NCBI GenBank assembly: GCA_029781855.1 | Contig: JAKOVX010000124.1 | Span: 124,001 to 188,000, forward strand | DNA: 64,000 nucleotides | DNA from: Acidobacteriota bacterium | Lineage (GTDB): Bacteria > Acidobacteriota > Blastocatellia > Pyrinomonadales > Pyrinomonadaceae | Reading direction: 5' to 3' | In this document: one piece after another, positions 25,341 to 34,189 of the stretch | Layout: each line of letters opens with the position of its first letter | Position numbering within the stretch: position 1 is the stretch's first letter | Program-made: the position numbers and the translations under genes | Notes under the pieces: model-generated | What the model saw: only the letters and a program-made list of their open reading frames with translations | Told to the model about the DNA's origin: nothing | The model's database searches: none

Positions 25341-25817
25341 TTACCTAGGGAGACGCTCAAGGAAATCGCTGAGTATGATCGACGCGGCTTCGCTGTCGAC
25401 CAGCTTTCTGGCGTCTCGCGGATCGATGCCGCGTTCCCAGAGCCGCGATTTTGCCTCGTAGGAAGTTACGCGTTCGTCCTGCAGGTAAACGGGTATTTCC
25501 AGGGAGAGCCGGAATTTGCGGGCCATGCCGCGTGCTTCCACCGACATCGGACTTTCCGAGCCGTCAGATTCTAACGGCAAACCAATAACAACCGCGACGG
25601 CATCATACTCGGCAACGATGTTTTTGACCCGTTCAAGCAACTTTTTCCAGCTCGCTCGCGTTATAACTTCGACGGGCCGGGTGGTAACGCGCAGCTCATC
25701 GCAGATGGCGACACCGATGCGTTTCGTTCCCGGGTCAATTGCGACGATCCTGCCCGATGGTGGAACGGTCGAAAGATCTGTAAACGCCGGGTCATTAGTT
25801 GTATCTATTTGTTGCAC
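25341..25817 (-). CDS. ruvX: YqgF/RuvX Holliday-junction resolvase-like nuclease
   Basis: 158 residues, family length. RNase H-like fold with catalytic Asp in IVAIDPGTKRIGVAICD, the VVIGLPLESDGSESPMS strand-turn and the C-terminal LQDERVTSYEAKSRL; a final Asp region (DSEAASIILSDFL) completes it. RuvX/YqgF processes pre-16S rRNA ends and may resolve Holliday junctions; it is essential in E. coli. The start is a GTG at 25817; no internal ATG precedes the first conserved strand. It is divergent from the S41-like gene with 64 bp between. Confidence 0.92.
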   Translation of the reverse strand: MQQIDTTNDPAFTDLSTVPPSGRIVAIDPGTKRIGVAICDELRVTTRPVEVITRASWKKLLERVKNIVAEYDAVAVVIGLPLESDGSESPMSVEARGMARKFRLSLEIPVYLQDERVTSYEAKSRLWERGIDPRDARKLVDSEAASIILSDFLERLPR

Positions 25818-25881
25818 GAATAATTTCGATATCGGATAATAAACAGCGTCTTTATTGCGTTGTTCAAGACAGAGGTATTAT

Positions 25882-27183
25882 ATGTCAATTCGCGGAAAAG
25901 TGTGGGTTCTTGTTCTCTCCGGAGTTATTGCGGTCTACGCCGTGATCGGCGGCCTTCCGTACGTCGGCAACGTACTGACCACCCAGGCCCAGCAAACGGT
26001 CAATGATCCGAACGCTCAATTGCGTATCGTCGATTCGGTTCTCCAGCATATCCAGAACGACTACGTCGACGAACCCAACATGGAAAAGGTCCGTATCGGT
26101 GCCCTTCGCGGCCTTGCGAACGGCCTCGACCCGTACTCGTCATTCCTGACGGCCGATCAGGTCCGCGACTATCAGGCCAATAAGGACGCAAACAAAGCCG
26201 GGATCGGTGCCGAATTCTCACAGGTATCGGGTTACCTGTACGTCGTCTCGGTTACCAAGGGTGCTCCGGCCGACAAGGCGGGCATCAGGGCCGGCGATGT
26301 AATCGAGTACATCGACAATAAGGCAAGCCGTGACATCTCGCTCTATGACGCCCGTGAATTGATCAAGGGCGATGCCGGTTCGACCGTTGCCCTGCGAGTG
26401 CTTCGTTCCGGCGAGAAGCCGCAAACCATCAAGGTCACCCGCGGCACGTACAAGGCTCCGTCGCCCGAGTCACGCGTTGAGGCCGGCAAGATCGGTGTCG
26501 TCAAGGTCTACAGCCTTGAGGACGGCGAATCGAACGCGATCCGTTCGCAGGTCGAGAACCTGGAAAAACAGGGCGTGCATAAGATCGTCCTTGACCTTCG
26601 CGGCGTCGCGGCGGGCAAGATCGAAGAGGGCGTCGCCGTGGCGAACCTGTTCATCAAGGAAGGCGATCTGGCCAAGGTGCTTGGCCGCGAGAACAAGGTC
26701 ATCAAAACCTATACTGCCGATCCGGCTAAAGCCATCTTTGACGGCCCGATGACGGCACTTATCGACCTCGGCACCGCCGGTGCCGGAGAGGTCGTGGCCG
26801 CTGCGATCCTCGACAGCAAACGCGGAGACGTCGTTGGTGAACGCAGCTTTGGTGCGGGCACCGAGCAACAGCTTATTCCGCTGAAGAGCGGCGACGGCCT
26901 GCTGCTGACAGTTGCCAAGTGGGCTTCGCCGAGCGGTGCACCGTTCCTCGGAGAGGACCGTGCAAGCATGGGCGTCAAGCCGTCGGTTGAGGTCAAACGG
27001 CCGGATACGCCGACACCGCTCGACCCCGAGGACCTGATCGATCAGCCGGACAATTCAAATAACCCGCAGGCAACGCCGACGCCGGACAAACCGAAAACAC
27101 CGGCCGCGGTCGAGGACATACAGTTGAAAAAGGCCATCGAACTGCTTACAGAAAAGGCGAGTACGGCGAAAGCGGGAGCATAA
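25882..27183 (+). CDS. S41-family (Ctp-like) protein lacking catalytic Ser and Lys
   Basis: 433 residues: N-terminal membrane anchor (VLVLSGVIAVYAVIGGLPYVG), a helical Ctp N-domain (VLQHIQNDYVDEPNMEKVRIGALRGLANGLDPYSSFL), a PDZ domain (about 112-195, VTKGAPADKAGIRAGDVIEYID) and an S41 domain. In active homologues the nucleophile lies in TASASE and the Lys in FGKG. Here the equivalents read TAGAGE (Gly300) and FGAG (Ala325), so both catalytic residues are gone while the fold is kept. A Pro/Thr-rich linker precedes the C-terminal helix. It is likely a scaffold or substrate-binding pseudoprotease. AGAGG precedes the ATG; a terminator follows. Confidence 0.88.
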   Translation: MSIRGKVWVLVLSGVIAVYAVIGGLPYVGNVLTTQAQQTVNDPNAQLRIVDSVLQHIQNDYVDEPNMEKVRIGALRGLANGLDPYSSFLTADQVRDYQANKDANKAGIGAEFSQVSGYLYVVSVTKGAPADKAGIRAGDVIEYIDNKASRDISLYDARELIKGDAGSTVALRVLRSGEKPQTIKVTRGTYKAPSPESRVEAGKIGVVKVYSLEDGESNAIRSQVENLEKQGVHKIVLDLRGVAAGKIEEGVAVANLFIKEGDLAKVLGRENKVIKTYTADPAKAIFDGPMTALIDLGTAGAGEVVAAAILDSKRGDVVGERSFGAGTEQQLIPLKSGDGLLLTVAKWASPSGAPFLGEDRASMGVKPSVEVKRPDTPTPLDPEDLIDQPDNSNNPQATPTPDKPKTPAAVEDIQLKKAIELLTEKASTAKAGA

Positions 27184-27219
27184 TCCGCCAGTCGACGGAC
27201 CTTTCCCAGAGACTCATCG

Positions 27220-27246
27220 GGCCGGGGCTTTTTGCCTCGGCCTTTT
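27220..27246 (+). terminator. Rho-independent terminator
   Basis: GGCCGGGGC (27220-27228) pairs with GCCTCGGCC (27234-27242) with one G-T pair and loop TTTTT, followed by TTTT. It lies 37 bp after the S41-like stop codon. Confidence 0.8.
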
Positions 27247-27297
27247 GCATTGAAATCTGTTGTCGTTCATATGGAACACTGCTAATATCAATTCTTA

Positions 27298-27753
27298 ATG
27301 AGCGACGCGGAATATGCCATTCGGCCATTACGGGAGGACGACCTCGGCGAGTGGTTTCGCCTTCGCAGCCTGCTCTGGGACGAAACGCCCGAAGACGACC
27401 ATCAGGAAGAGATGATGGACATTATCGAGCACTCCGACACGCAGTTCGTCTCCGTGGCAGACCTCGGAAATGGCCGCCTCGCCGGATTTCTTGAGGCAAG
27501 CATCCGTCCGTTCGTTGACGATTGTTCGAGCGAGAATGTCGGGTACCTCGAGGGCTGGTATGTTGAGCCCGCATTTCGCCGGCGTGGGATCGGCAGGGAA
27601 CTTGTCGCGGCGGCCGAAAAATGGGCTCGCGTACAAGGGTGCAGCGAAATGGCGTCTGATGCCGAGCTCGGAAATGGCGTGAGCGTCGCGGCCCACGGGA
27701 ACCTTGGCTACGAAGAGACCTCCCGGTTAGTGCATTTTCGAAAGAATCTTTAG
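27298..27753 (+). CDS. GNAT acetyltransferase resembling aminoglycoside 6'-N-acetyltransferase AAC(6')
   Basis: 151 residues, the exact size of AAC(6')-I enzymes. Motifs typical of that subfamily are all present: IRPLREDDLGEWFRLRSLLW at the start, GFLEASIRPFVDD, YLEGWYVEPAFRRRGIGREL (acetyl-CoA binding R-R-x-G-I-G), ASDAELGNGVS and a C-terminus HFRKNL. AAC(6') enzymes acetylate the 6' amino group of kanamycin- and tobramycin-like drugs using acetyl-CoA. The resemblance is stronger than to generic GNAT proteins, but chromosomal members in environmental bacteria may have other substrates. The next gene begins 8 bp downstream with a GTG. Confidence 0.8.
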   Translation: MSDAEYAIRPLREDDLGEWFRLRSLLWDETPEDDHQEEMMDIIEHSDTQFVSVADLGNGRLAGFLEASIRPFVDDCSSENVGYLEGWYVEPAFRRRGIGRELVAAAEKWARVQGCSEMASDAELGNGVSVAAHGNLGYEETSRLVHFRKNL

Positions 27754-27760
27754 AAAGTTT

Positions 27761-28693
27761 GTGAGATCCAGATCCATCCGATATTTTTGTCTTCTGACGG
27801 CCCTCGTCTTCTCAGCGGGGCTCGGGGCGGTTAACGCTCAGTCGTCGGACCAGAATTTCCCGACGCCGGTTACGACCTCCGAGATCCGCGGGACGATCCG
27901 TGCCCGTGACATCGGCGATTCGCGTGTGACGACGTATTTCTACGCGTTTGACGGCGAACAGGGCGATGTGTTCGTGAACGTCCAATCGCGAAACTTCAAC
28001 GGCGACATCGATATCTTTACGGCGGACACACTGCAGCCGCTGACGAAGATCGTGATCTACGCCGACACCGGCATCACCGAGACCGGCCGGATCGTTTACC
28101 TTCGAAAAAGCGAAAGGCTGCTGCTGCGAATAGAGGGCCGACCGCCGGGCGACGACCCTTCGTCGTTCGTCATCAAGTTTGCGGGTAGTTTTGTTGCCCT
28201 GAGTGGTTCGGATGTTCCGGACGGCGGATCGGTCCCAAAAGTCCCGTCGCGCGACATCGACGGCGTCCGCCTAAACTCCGCCGGAGCCGTAGTTCCGGGG
28301 ACCGAACGGCCAAAACCGGCTGATCGCGACAATGATTCCACCGCCCGGGAAACAGAGTCAAAACCCGAGAAAACTCTCACTCTGAAAAAAGAGGTTGCTC
28401 CGAAAAAGACGGAAACGACGGCCCAGAAACCGAAACCTGTTCGAAAGCCGCCGACCGGAACGGCCAAGACCGTCGCTCCGCCAAAAGTCGTCGTTACCTC
28501 GAAGATTCCTCCCGATCCACTCGCCTCGATTCGTTTGATAATCGAGTTGAAGGACGGAACCACGTACGAGAAACCGATGAATGAGGTTTTACGGTTCAGC
28601 ACCGACAGCCGTGGAACCATCACCGTGATCGGCAAGGACGGCAAGGTCGTCCGTTACCCGATCACCGATGTCGCCAGGGTGACGATCCAGTAG
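27761..28693 (+). CDS. Secreted protein with pre-peptidase C-like beta domain
   Basis: 310 residues from a GTG start. A signal peptide (RYFCLLTALVFSAGLGAVNA) leads into a beta domain at about 35-150 (TSEIRGTIRARDIGDSR, YFYAFDGEQGDVFVNVQS, LLLRIEGRPPGDDPSSFVIKF) that resembles bacterial pre-peptidase C-terminal domains. A Lys/Pro/Thr-rich linker (about 185-245) joins a small C-terminal domain (IRLIIELKDGTTYEKPMNEV, KVVRYPITDVARVTIQ). The function is unknown, perhaps binding at the cell surface. The GTG is preferred as it opens the signal peptide directly; spacing of 8 bp to the acetyltransferase suggests cotranscription. Confidence 0.6.
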   Translation: MRSRSIRYFCLLTALVFSAGLGAVNAQSSDQNFPTPVTTSEIRGTIRARDIGDSRVTTYFYAFDGEQGDVFVNVQSRNFNGDIDIFTADTLQPLTKIVIYADTGITETGRIVYLRKSERLLLRIEGRPPGDDPSSFVIKFAGSFVALSGSDVPDGGSVPKVPSRDIDGVRLNSAGAVVPGTERPKPADRDNDSTARETESKPEKTLTLKKEVAPKKTETTAQKPKPVRKPPTGTAKTVAPPKVVVTSKIPPDPLASIRLIIELKDGTTYEKPMNEVLRFSTDSRGTITVIGKDGKVVRYPITDVARVTIQ

Positions 28694-28699
28694 CCTCGC

Positions 28700-30295
28700 C
28701 TACGCGTAGCTATGCAGGCCCTTCAGCAAGTAGCTCACACCCAGATAGGTAAAGATCACAAGCAGAAATCCGACGATCGCGAAGTAGGCTGAGCTGCGGC
28801 CCTTCCATCCGCGCGATATCCGCGTGTGCAGGAACGCAGCGTATGTCAGCCACGCGATCAATGCACCGGTCTCCTTCGAATCGAAACCCCACGGGCGTCC
28901 CCAGGATTCATTTGCCCAGATCGCACCGGTAATGAGCAGCATCGCGAGCCCGGCAAACGCCAGGCACGCTGTTTTATACATAAGGCTGTCGAGCGAATCG
29001 AGACTCGGGAGCCGGTCGATCAGGGCCTCGGTCCGGAACCCGAACAGGATCACAAAAAACGTACCGACGAGAGCCGTCAGCAGCGCGGCAAGTTCGACCG
29101 GGTTCGTGTTCAGGCTGAGGAACATCTTCGGGCCGGTTGACTGCAGATACTGCTTCGCCATCTGCTCGTACTGCGTGTTCGTCAATGCCGAAAGCTCCTG
29201 CACCGACATCTGCTGATTCTCGGCAATCGCCATTCCGGCGGTCACATACTGCGACGGGTCCTTGGCGAGTTGAGACTGTAGTTTGGTATAAACATCCGTC
29301 GACGAATTGATCCCGGTCACGAGAAGTCCGACTGAAACGATCTGAGCAACGAAAGCGAGTTTAAGGAGAATGTGGCCGAATTTCCTGGCCTGCAGGTTGT
29401 CTCGATAAAGATAGAACGCGAATGCGATCATAGCCCCGAGCAGCAGCACGCCCGCAATTACGAGTGCCGGACCAACATATGGGACCTCGAGACGGAATGG
29501 GGCCGAAAACGGCTTCTTGCCGTCTCCGCTGGGAACAAAGATGCCGGCTCTATAAACGAACGCGGTAAAGACCGAGAATTTACTGACCGTCGCGAGCACC
29601 GACAAAGCGAACAGACTCGACCAAAACGCCATCGCTTCGACCTTGACCTTGTCCTTAAGAAGATAGATGACCGCAACCGCGAAACAAACGAGTGCAATGC
29701 CGTAGCTCAGGCTCGCGACGCCGACGTGGATCGGACGCCAATACGAATCGAGTACCGGCGGCAGATCGATGAACTCACCACCGATAAATCGAGCGAGCGT
29801 CAGGATCAGGGCCGCAAGCGGAAGCGTAAACGCGGTCAGGATGCGGAAATTGTTACGCCGTGCAAATAACAGCGTCGTGATACCGGCACCGAACGCGAAC
29901 GCGAGGCTCAGGTCGTAAAGGTTGGCGAACGGGACGTACCGGAAGATCCACGGCGACGCGGCATTGCCGCTCGCGCGCATGATCGCCATTTCGTGGTCGT
30001 AGGCTCCGACCCAGCGCACAAGCCAGCTTGAAAGATTAAAGAATACGCCTAGGCCCGCTCCCCAGAATCCGATCTTTTCCGCCATCGACGACGGAGCGTA
30101 GAGATTGGTCAGCGTAAACAGCGCCGCCAGAATGTAGCACGCGAGGGCGAGCATCATCAGTGCCGTGTCAGATACGAAGGCCGTTCCGATCTCAAGCCGT
30201 AGGCCGAGCATCAAAAATGCACCGACGATGACGATCAGCGCCGGCAAGAACGACTTAAACTTTCCACTCGATTCCAATCTGTCCAATTCTTCCAT
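28700..30295 (-). CDS. ccsA: Cytochrome c biogenesis protein CcsA
   Basis: 531 residues with about 12-14 predicted membrane helices. The C-terminal half carries the CcsA haem-handling segment WGRPWGFDSKETGALIAWL, a variant of the Trp-rich WGxxWxWD motif with Phe in place of one Trp, and conserved His residues in helices (LHTR and others). With ResB it forms System II, which moves haem across the membrane and attaches it to CxxCH apocytochromes. Transcribed with resB, which ends 12 bp upstream. The extra length compared with the usual ~320 residues comes from an N-terminal set of helices and a periplasmic loop. Confidence 0.88.
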   Translation of the reverse strand: MEELDRLESSGKFKSFLPALIVIVGAFLMLGLRLEIGTAFVSDTALMMLALACYILAALFTLTNLYAPSSMAEKIGFWGAGLGVFFNLSSWLVRWVGAYDHEMAIMRASGNAASPWIFRYVPFANLYDLSLAFAFGAGITTLLFARRNNFRILTAFTLPLAALILTLARFIGGEFIDLPPVLDSYWRPIHVGVASLSYGIALVCFAVAVIYLLKDKVKVEAMAFWSSLFALSVLATVSKFSVFTAFVYRAGIFVPSGDGKKPFSAPFRLEVPYVGPALVIAGVLLLGAMIAFAFYLYRDNLQARKFGHILLKLAFVAQIVSVGLLVTGINSSTDVYTKLQSQLAKDPSQYVTAGMAIAENQQMSVQELSALTNTQYEQMAKQYLQSTGPKMFLSLNTNPVELAALLTALVGTFFVILFGFRTEALIDRLPSLDSLDSLMYKTACLAFAGLAMLLITGAIWANESWGRPWGFDSKETGALIAWLTYAAFLHTRISRGWKGRSSAYFAIVGFLLVIFTYLGVSYLLKGLHSYA

Positions 30296-30307
30296 TGTTT
30301 TGTACTG

Positions 30308-31867
30308 CTATTGATCGTCCCTGATCGATCGGGCGATCGTCTTGAACTTATCCTCGAACCCGAACTGATTCCGGTTCGCTTCACCTGCGAGAGTAACTTC
30401 GAAATTTCCGTCCGCCGATCTTGAAACGAACGCCCAAACACGCCTGTGAGAGAAGAAGAAAACGAAGCACAACGCCCCGATCAGCCCAAATCCCCCGATG
30501 TACCAGGCGATGAACGCCGCACTGAACGGGTCGTATTTGATCGAGAGGATGTGCGCCAGCGGCGATTTTTCGTATTCGGCGAGATGCCATTTATAACCGA
30601 GCTTCGGGGCTCCGACGGGGGCGTTGTCGGGGAGTTTCTGGGCAAACGCAAAAATGCGCGTTTTCGTGCCGTTCGGCGGCGTCACGTTGAGCACGGCAAC
30701 CGGATTGTTGTACTCGCCGCTTTTTGTATCCGGCTTTCCGTTCGGCCCGAACGTAAAATCGGGTAAGAATTGCTCGAACTGAACCTCCGTTCCGTCCGCC
30801 AGCTTTGCCGAGCCGTTACGCTCGATCTTGAGTTGGACCGGATCGCCGCCACTTGCAGGCGTGAGGTCGAGCGTGATCGTCCGGGCGTTCCCGACCGGGA
30901 TCGTCTGTGCCTGAAAGAAACGATATCCGCGATAATTCAGCGGTTTGTTCAGACTCACATTCTCGTCGATCACGCCATAGCTCGGATCTTCGATCTTCAG
31001 TTTTGTGCTCCAGTCGAGGGTGTTTGAGACGTCGATATTGCCGTTCGGATTGATCAGCGTCTGCGAAATGTCCGTACATTCCATCGAGAAGGGAAGTTTC
31101 ACGTTGAAACGCTCCTTCTTGTCCAGGTCGAACCGGATCAATTGGATCTCATCGGTCTTTTCACCCGGAACCATCCTAACGTCCGCGTCGAAGCCCGTTT
31201 GCAGCGCAACAAAATGCCCGAGGAACAACGTCAGCAAAAAAACGTGCACGACGTAAGCTCCGAGCCGGTTAAGCCTGCCCTTTTCGCCGAAAACTACGGT
31301 GCCCGCGACGTTTCTGACGGACGAAAAGTCTTTTCGGCCATCTGCATCAGTCCCATATTCGGAATAGCTCGTCTCGGTAACGGCCGTGTTCATTCCGCCG
31401 GCATCGAGCGCCTTTCGGACCTTTGCCGCCGCGTCTGCCGCGTCCGAAGCCTGGATCTGAAAAGTCTCGTGCAGCTTATGGTTGCGGAGCCAGTCGCGTG
31501 TCGCAGTGAGTTTCGGCTCGGAAATGTACTTCCAAGCCGATGGGAACCGGTCGATCGATGCAAGGACGATATTCAGCGACAGCAGGAGCAAAAGGGCGTT
31601 GAAGTACCAGCTGTGGTACACATCGAAAAACCCAAGTGCACCGTAAACCGTCTTTTCCGCGGGCGTCAGGGAAACGTAGTAAGCATCAAAGCCCTGCACG
31701 TTCTGCTGAACGATAAGCATTCCGATCATCGAAAAGACGACCAAAATGCACAGCTGCACCACGCCGAACCTCACCGAACTTAAAAAGTCCAATACACGGT
31801 TTAGCAATGGCGCCGCTTTCGGTTTGAATGTTTTCGCGGTCTCTAAAGTCTCTTCAGCCGTCGACAT
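30308..31867 (-). CDS. resB: Cytochrome c biogenesis protein ResB
   Basis: 519 residues. Three membrane helices near the N-terminus (VRFGVVQLCILVVFSMIGMLIVQ, YFNALLLLLSLNIVLA, LNRLGAYVVHVFLLTLFLGHFVALQ), a large extracytoplasmic domain at about 215-440 with the family's LNKPLNYRGYRFFQAQ segment, and a last helix (IAWYIGGFGLIGALCFVFFF). This is the ResB/Ccs1 layout of System II cytochrome c maturation. It is first of a resB-ccsA operon, divergent from ctaB across 162 bp that must hold promoters for both. Confidence 0.92.
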   Translation of the reverse strand: MSTAEETLETAKTFKPKAAPLLNRVLDFLSSVRFGVVQLCILVVFSMIGMLIVQQNVQGFDAYYVSLTPAEKTVYGALGFFDVYHSWYFNALLLLLSLNIVLASIDRFPSAWKYISEPKLTATRDWLRNHKLHETFQIQASDAADAAAKVRKALDAGGMNTAVTETSYSEYGTDADGRKDFSSVRNVAGTVVFGEKGRLNRLGAYVVHVFLLTLFLGHFVALQTGFDADVRMVPGEKTDEIQLIRFDLDKKERFNVKLPFSMECTDISQTLINPNGNIDVSNTLDWSTKLKIEDPSYGVIDENVSLNKPLNYRGYRFFQAQTIPVGNARTITLDLTPASGGDPVQLKIERNGSAKLADGTEVQFEQFLPDFTFGPNGKPDTKSGEYNNPVAVLNVTPPNGTKTRIFAFAQKLPDNAPVGAPKLGYKWHLAEYEKSPLAHILSIKYDPFSAAFIAWYIGGFGLIGALCFVFFFSHRRVWAFVSRSADGNFEVTLAGEANRNQFGFEDKFKTIARSIRDDQ

Positions 31868-32029
31868 CTGTTAGTTAGAGAATATCTTAGCGATAAATGT
31901 TTGTCACCTTCCTCAAAAAGTAGTTACTCTGCAGAGCAAAAAAATACCTGATTATCTAATTCAAATTTGGAGATTCTATTTTGAGACGCTATTCTTTTCC
32001 ATTAGGTTTCACTCGTTTTGGCTAATTTA

Positions 32030-32932
32030 ATGGACACGTTCACGGCTCAGATCGAAGAAGTAAAGGCAGCCGGCTTTCGGGAAAAGCTCGGCGCGTATTT
32101 TGAGCTTACCAAGCCTCGCATCGCGTTTCTGTTGGTGTTGACGTCTGCCGCGGGTTTCTACCTCGGCACCAAAGGCACGTTCGATGTGTCGCTCTTCGTC
32201 AATTCGATGATCGGCATCACGCTGCTCGCGTTCGGCGTCGCGACGCTTAATCAGTGGATGGAGCGGCGGATCGATCCGTTGATGGAGCGGACCGCCGGAC
32301 GGCCTCTGCCTTCGGCCCGGATCTCGCCGACCGAAGCTCTCGTTTTCGGTTTGGTGCAGTGCGTGGCGGCCGAGATCTATTTGCTGGTACTCGCGAATCC
32401 GCTGACCGCGGTGCTCGGGGTGATCGTCATTGTCGGATATGTACTCGTTTACACTCCGCTGAAGACCCGCACGACGGCCTGTACGGCGATCGGAGCGATA
32501 CCGGGTGCTTTGCCGCCGCTGATGGGTTGGACGGCCGCCGCCAACGAGATCTCGCTTGCTGCCTGGGCGCTCTTCGTGATGCAGTTCCTGTGGCAGTTCC
32601 CGCATTTCATGGCGATCGCGTGGATGTATCGCGATCAATACAAGGCGGCCGGAATCAAGATGCTCCCTGCGGTCGAACCGGACGGACGATTGACCTTTCG
32701 GCAGATCGTGCTGTTTACCGTGATGCTGCTTCCGATCAGCCTTGCCCCATTCTTTTTCTTTAAGGCCGGCTTCATCTTTCTGGTCGGTGCGACGCTGCTT
32801 GGCGGGTGGTTCCTCTGGGCGGCGATAAAAGCGGCCCGGTCGAAGTCCAACGCCGCGGCGAAGTCCCTGCTCCTCGTTTCGGTCTTTTACCTGCCGATAC
32901 TCTTTCTCCTGATGGTTATCGATAAGCGATAA
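32030..32932 (+). CDS. ctaB: Haem o synthase (protohaem IX farnesyltransferase)
   Basis: About 300 residues with nine predicted membrane helices. UbiA-superfamily motifs: YFELTKPRIAFLLVLTSAAGF, the first Asp-rich site N-Q-x-x-E-R-R-I-D (LNQWMERRIDPLMERTAGRPLP), VYTPLKTRTTACTAIGAIPGALPPLMGW and the last loop WMYRDQYKAAGIKMLP. It adds a farnesyl group to haem b to make haem o for terminal oxidases. The ATG at 32030 is preferred; a TTG at 32018 would add four residues; neither has a good ribosome site. It heads a short operon with oxidase subunit III (4 bp gap) and DUF420 (4 bp gap). Confidence 0.95.
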   Translation: MDTFTAQIEEVKAAGFREKLGAYFELTKPRIAFLLVLTSAAGFYLGTKGTFDVSLFVNSMIGITLLAFGVATLNQWMERRIDPLMERTAGRPLPSARISPTEALVFGLVQCVAAEIYLLVLANPLTAVLGVIVIVGYVLVYTPLKTRTTACTAIGAIPGALPPLMGWTAAANEISLAAWALFVMQFLWQFPHFMAIAWMYRDQYKAAGIKMLPAVEPDGRLTFRQIVLFTVMLLPISLAPFFFFKAGFIFLVGATLLGGWFLWAAIKAARSKSNAAAKSLLLVSVFYLPILFLLMVIDKR

Positions 32933-32936
32933 GGTT

Positions 32937-33665
32937 ATGAAAATTGGAACAGCTGAGATACTCGACGAGCCCGAAGAAAAAAAGCGCAAACGAGCATCCA
33001 TCACCTCCGGTTTCGGATCGGGAAACAGCGGCGGCAATAACCGTAATGGCGGCGGTGGCGGCAGCGACGGCCCGAACGACGACGATCAGGTCGACGACCG
33101 CGATACTTTTACCGAGAGAAAATCGAAGATCCTGGCGTGGTTCGTAATGCTGGTGGTCGTCATGACCTTCGGCGGCCTTCTCGCGGCATACGTCGTGATC
33201 TCAACAAACAAACTTCAGGAATGGCGGCCATTCGATCTGCCGTACCAGCTTTGGATCAGCACTCTGCTGATCATGGCGAGTTCGATCAGCTTTTATTACG
33301 GTGACAAATACATGGTCGCCGGCGACCATCGCCGTTCGAAATTGTGGCTGCTGATAACCGGAGCGATCGGCATCCTTTTCGTTTGTTCGCAGGTGATCGC
33401 CTGGATGGTGCTCTCGGCAACCGGCCATTTTATGGAAGGGAACCCGTACGTCGGATTCTTCTACATGCTCACGGCCGTTCACGCCGCCCACGTTCTCGGC
33501 GGACTCGTTGCTCTCGGGGTCTTGCTAAAACGTTCCTGGGCCCCGCCGACTGACGATCTCGCCCAATTGCGGCGAACGATCCTTTCGCAAGTCGTCGGCT
33601 GGTATTGGCACTTTATGGCGATCCTCTGGGTGATCCTCTTCTTTTTCCTCGGTTATTGGAAGTAG
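32937..33665 (+). CDS. Cytochrome c oxidase subunit III (haem-copper oxidase)
   Basis: 242 residues with five predicted membrane helices from about residue 68. Subunit III signatures include FGGLLAAYVVISTNKLQEW, a conserved H-x-x-H-V-x-G stretch (TAVHAAHVLGGLVALG) and VGWYWHFMAILWVILFFFLGYW at the end. The N-terminal 60 residues are cytoplasmic, basic then Gly/Asn-rich (NSGGNNRNGGGGGSDG), unusual and probably disordered. Subunits I and II are not in the window, so this is a detached oxidase module; DUF420 follows closely and probably assists assembly. Confidence 0.9.
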   Translation: MKIGTAEILDEPEEKKRKRASITSGFGSGNSGGNNRNGGGGGSDGPNDDDQVDDRDTFTERKSKILAWFVMLVVVMTFGGLLAAYVVISTNKLQEWRPFDLPYQLWISTLLIMASSISFYYGDKYMVAGDHRRSKLWLLITGAIGILFVCSQVIAWMVLSATGHFMEGNPYVGFFYMLTAVHAAHVLGGLVALGVLLKRSWAPPTDDLAQLRRTILSQVVGWYWHFMAILWVILFFFLGYWK

Positions 33666-33669
33666 CAGA

Positions 33670-34119
33670 ATGCAGCAATTATTAGGGATCTTTCCGCATT
33701 TGAATGCGTCACTTAACGGCCTGAGTGCCGTTTTTCTCCTTTGCGGGTTCTATTTCATAATGAAGAAGCAGATCCGGGCCCACCGGTTTTGCATGCTCTC
33801 TGCGGTGTCGGTGTCAGCATTGTTTTTGCTGTCGTATTTGTCCTTTCACTCGATCCGCACTTACTACTTTGGGCTTGGGCCGACAAAATTCACCGGCGAG
33901 GGCATTGTCCGTCCTATTTACTACACGATCCTTACGTCGCATACGATCCTGGCGGTCGTCGTAACGCCGTTCGTTATCTGGACTCTGGTTCGGGCTTTGA
34001 AAGGGAAATTCGACCTGCACAAACGCCTCGCACGCCTCGTTTATCCGGTCTGGTTGTACGTTTCGGTGACCGGCGTGATCGTGTATTTGATGCTCTATCA
34101 ATTTTATCCGGCAAGATAA
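33670..34119 (+). CDS. DUF420 membrane protein, oxidase-assembly type
   Basis: 149 residues with four predicted membrane helices. The DUF420 pattern is evident: FPHLNASLNGLSAVFLLCGFYFI near the N-terminus, then HRFCMLSAVSVSALFLLSYL, IYYTILTSHTILAVVVTPFV with conserved His, and HKRLARLVYPVWLYVSVTGVIVYLML. B. subtilis CtaM, needed for cytochrome a-type oxidase activity, is a DUF420 protein, so a role in haem-copper oxidase maturation fits the ctaB-coxIII neighbours. It starts 4 bp after subunit III and ends the operon. Confidence 0.88.
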   Translation: MQQLLGIFPHLNASLNGLSAVFLLCGFYFIMKKQIRAHRFCMLSAVSVSALFLLSYLSFHSIRTYYFGLGPTKFTGEGIVRPIYYTILTSHTILAVVVTPFVIWTLVRALKGKFDLHKRLARLVYPVWLYVSVTGVIVYLMLYQFYPAR

Positions 34120-34140
34120 CAAAACTTTGCAAAAATTTCC

Positions 34141-34169
34141 TTGAAAATCGATATTGTGGGTGCTATCAT
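34141..34169 (+). promoter_or_regulatory. Sigma70-type promoter of the riboswitch transcript
   Basis: TTGAAA at 34141-34146, a 17-base spacer, and TATCAT at 34164-34169, a near-consensus promoter. The start of transcription would be near 34176, about 20 bases before the riboswitch core. It lies 21 bp after the DUF420 stop. Confidence 0.75.
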
Positions 34170-34189
34170 TGCATTGTTGAAAAGTTGAT

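Noticed and set aside
32027..33037. 336-codon minus-strand frame over ctaB
   Set aside because: Its Arg/His/Asp-rich translation is typical of a shadow of a GC-rich gene; ctaB is clear on the plus strand.
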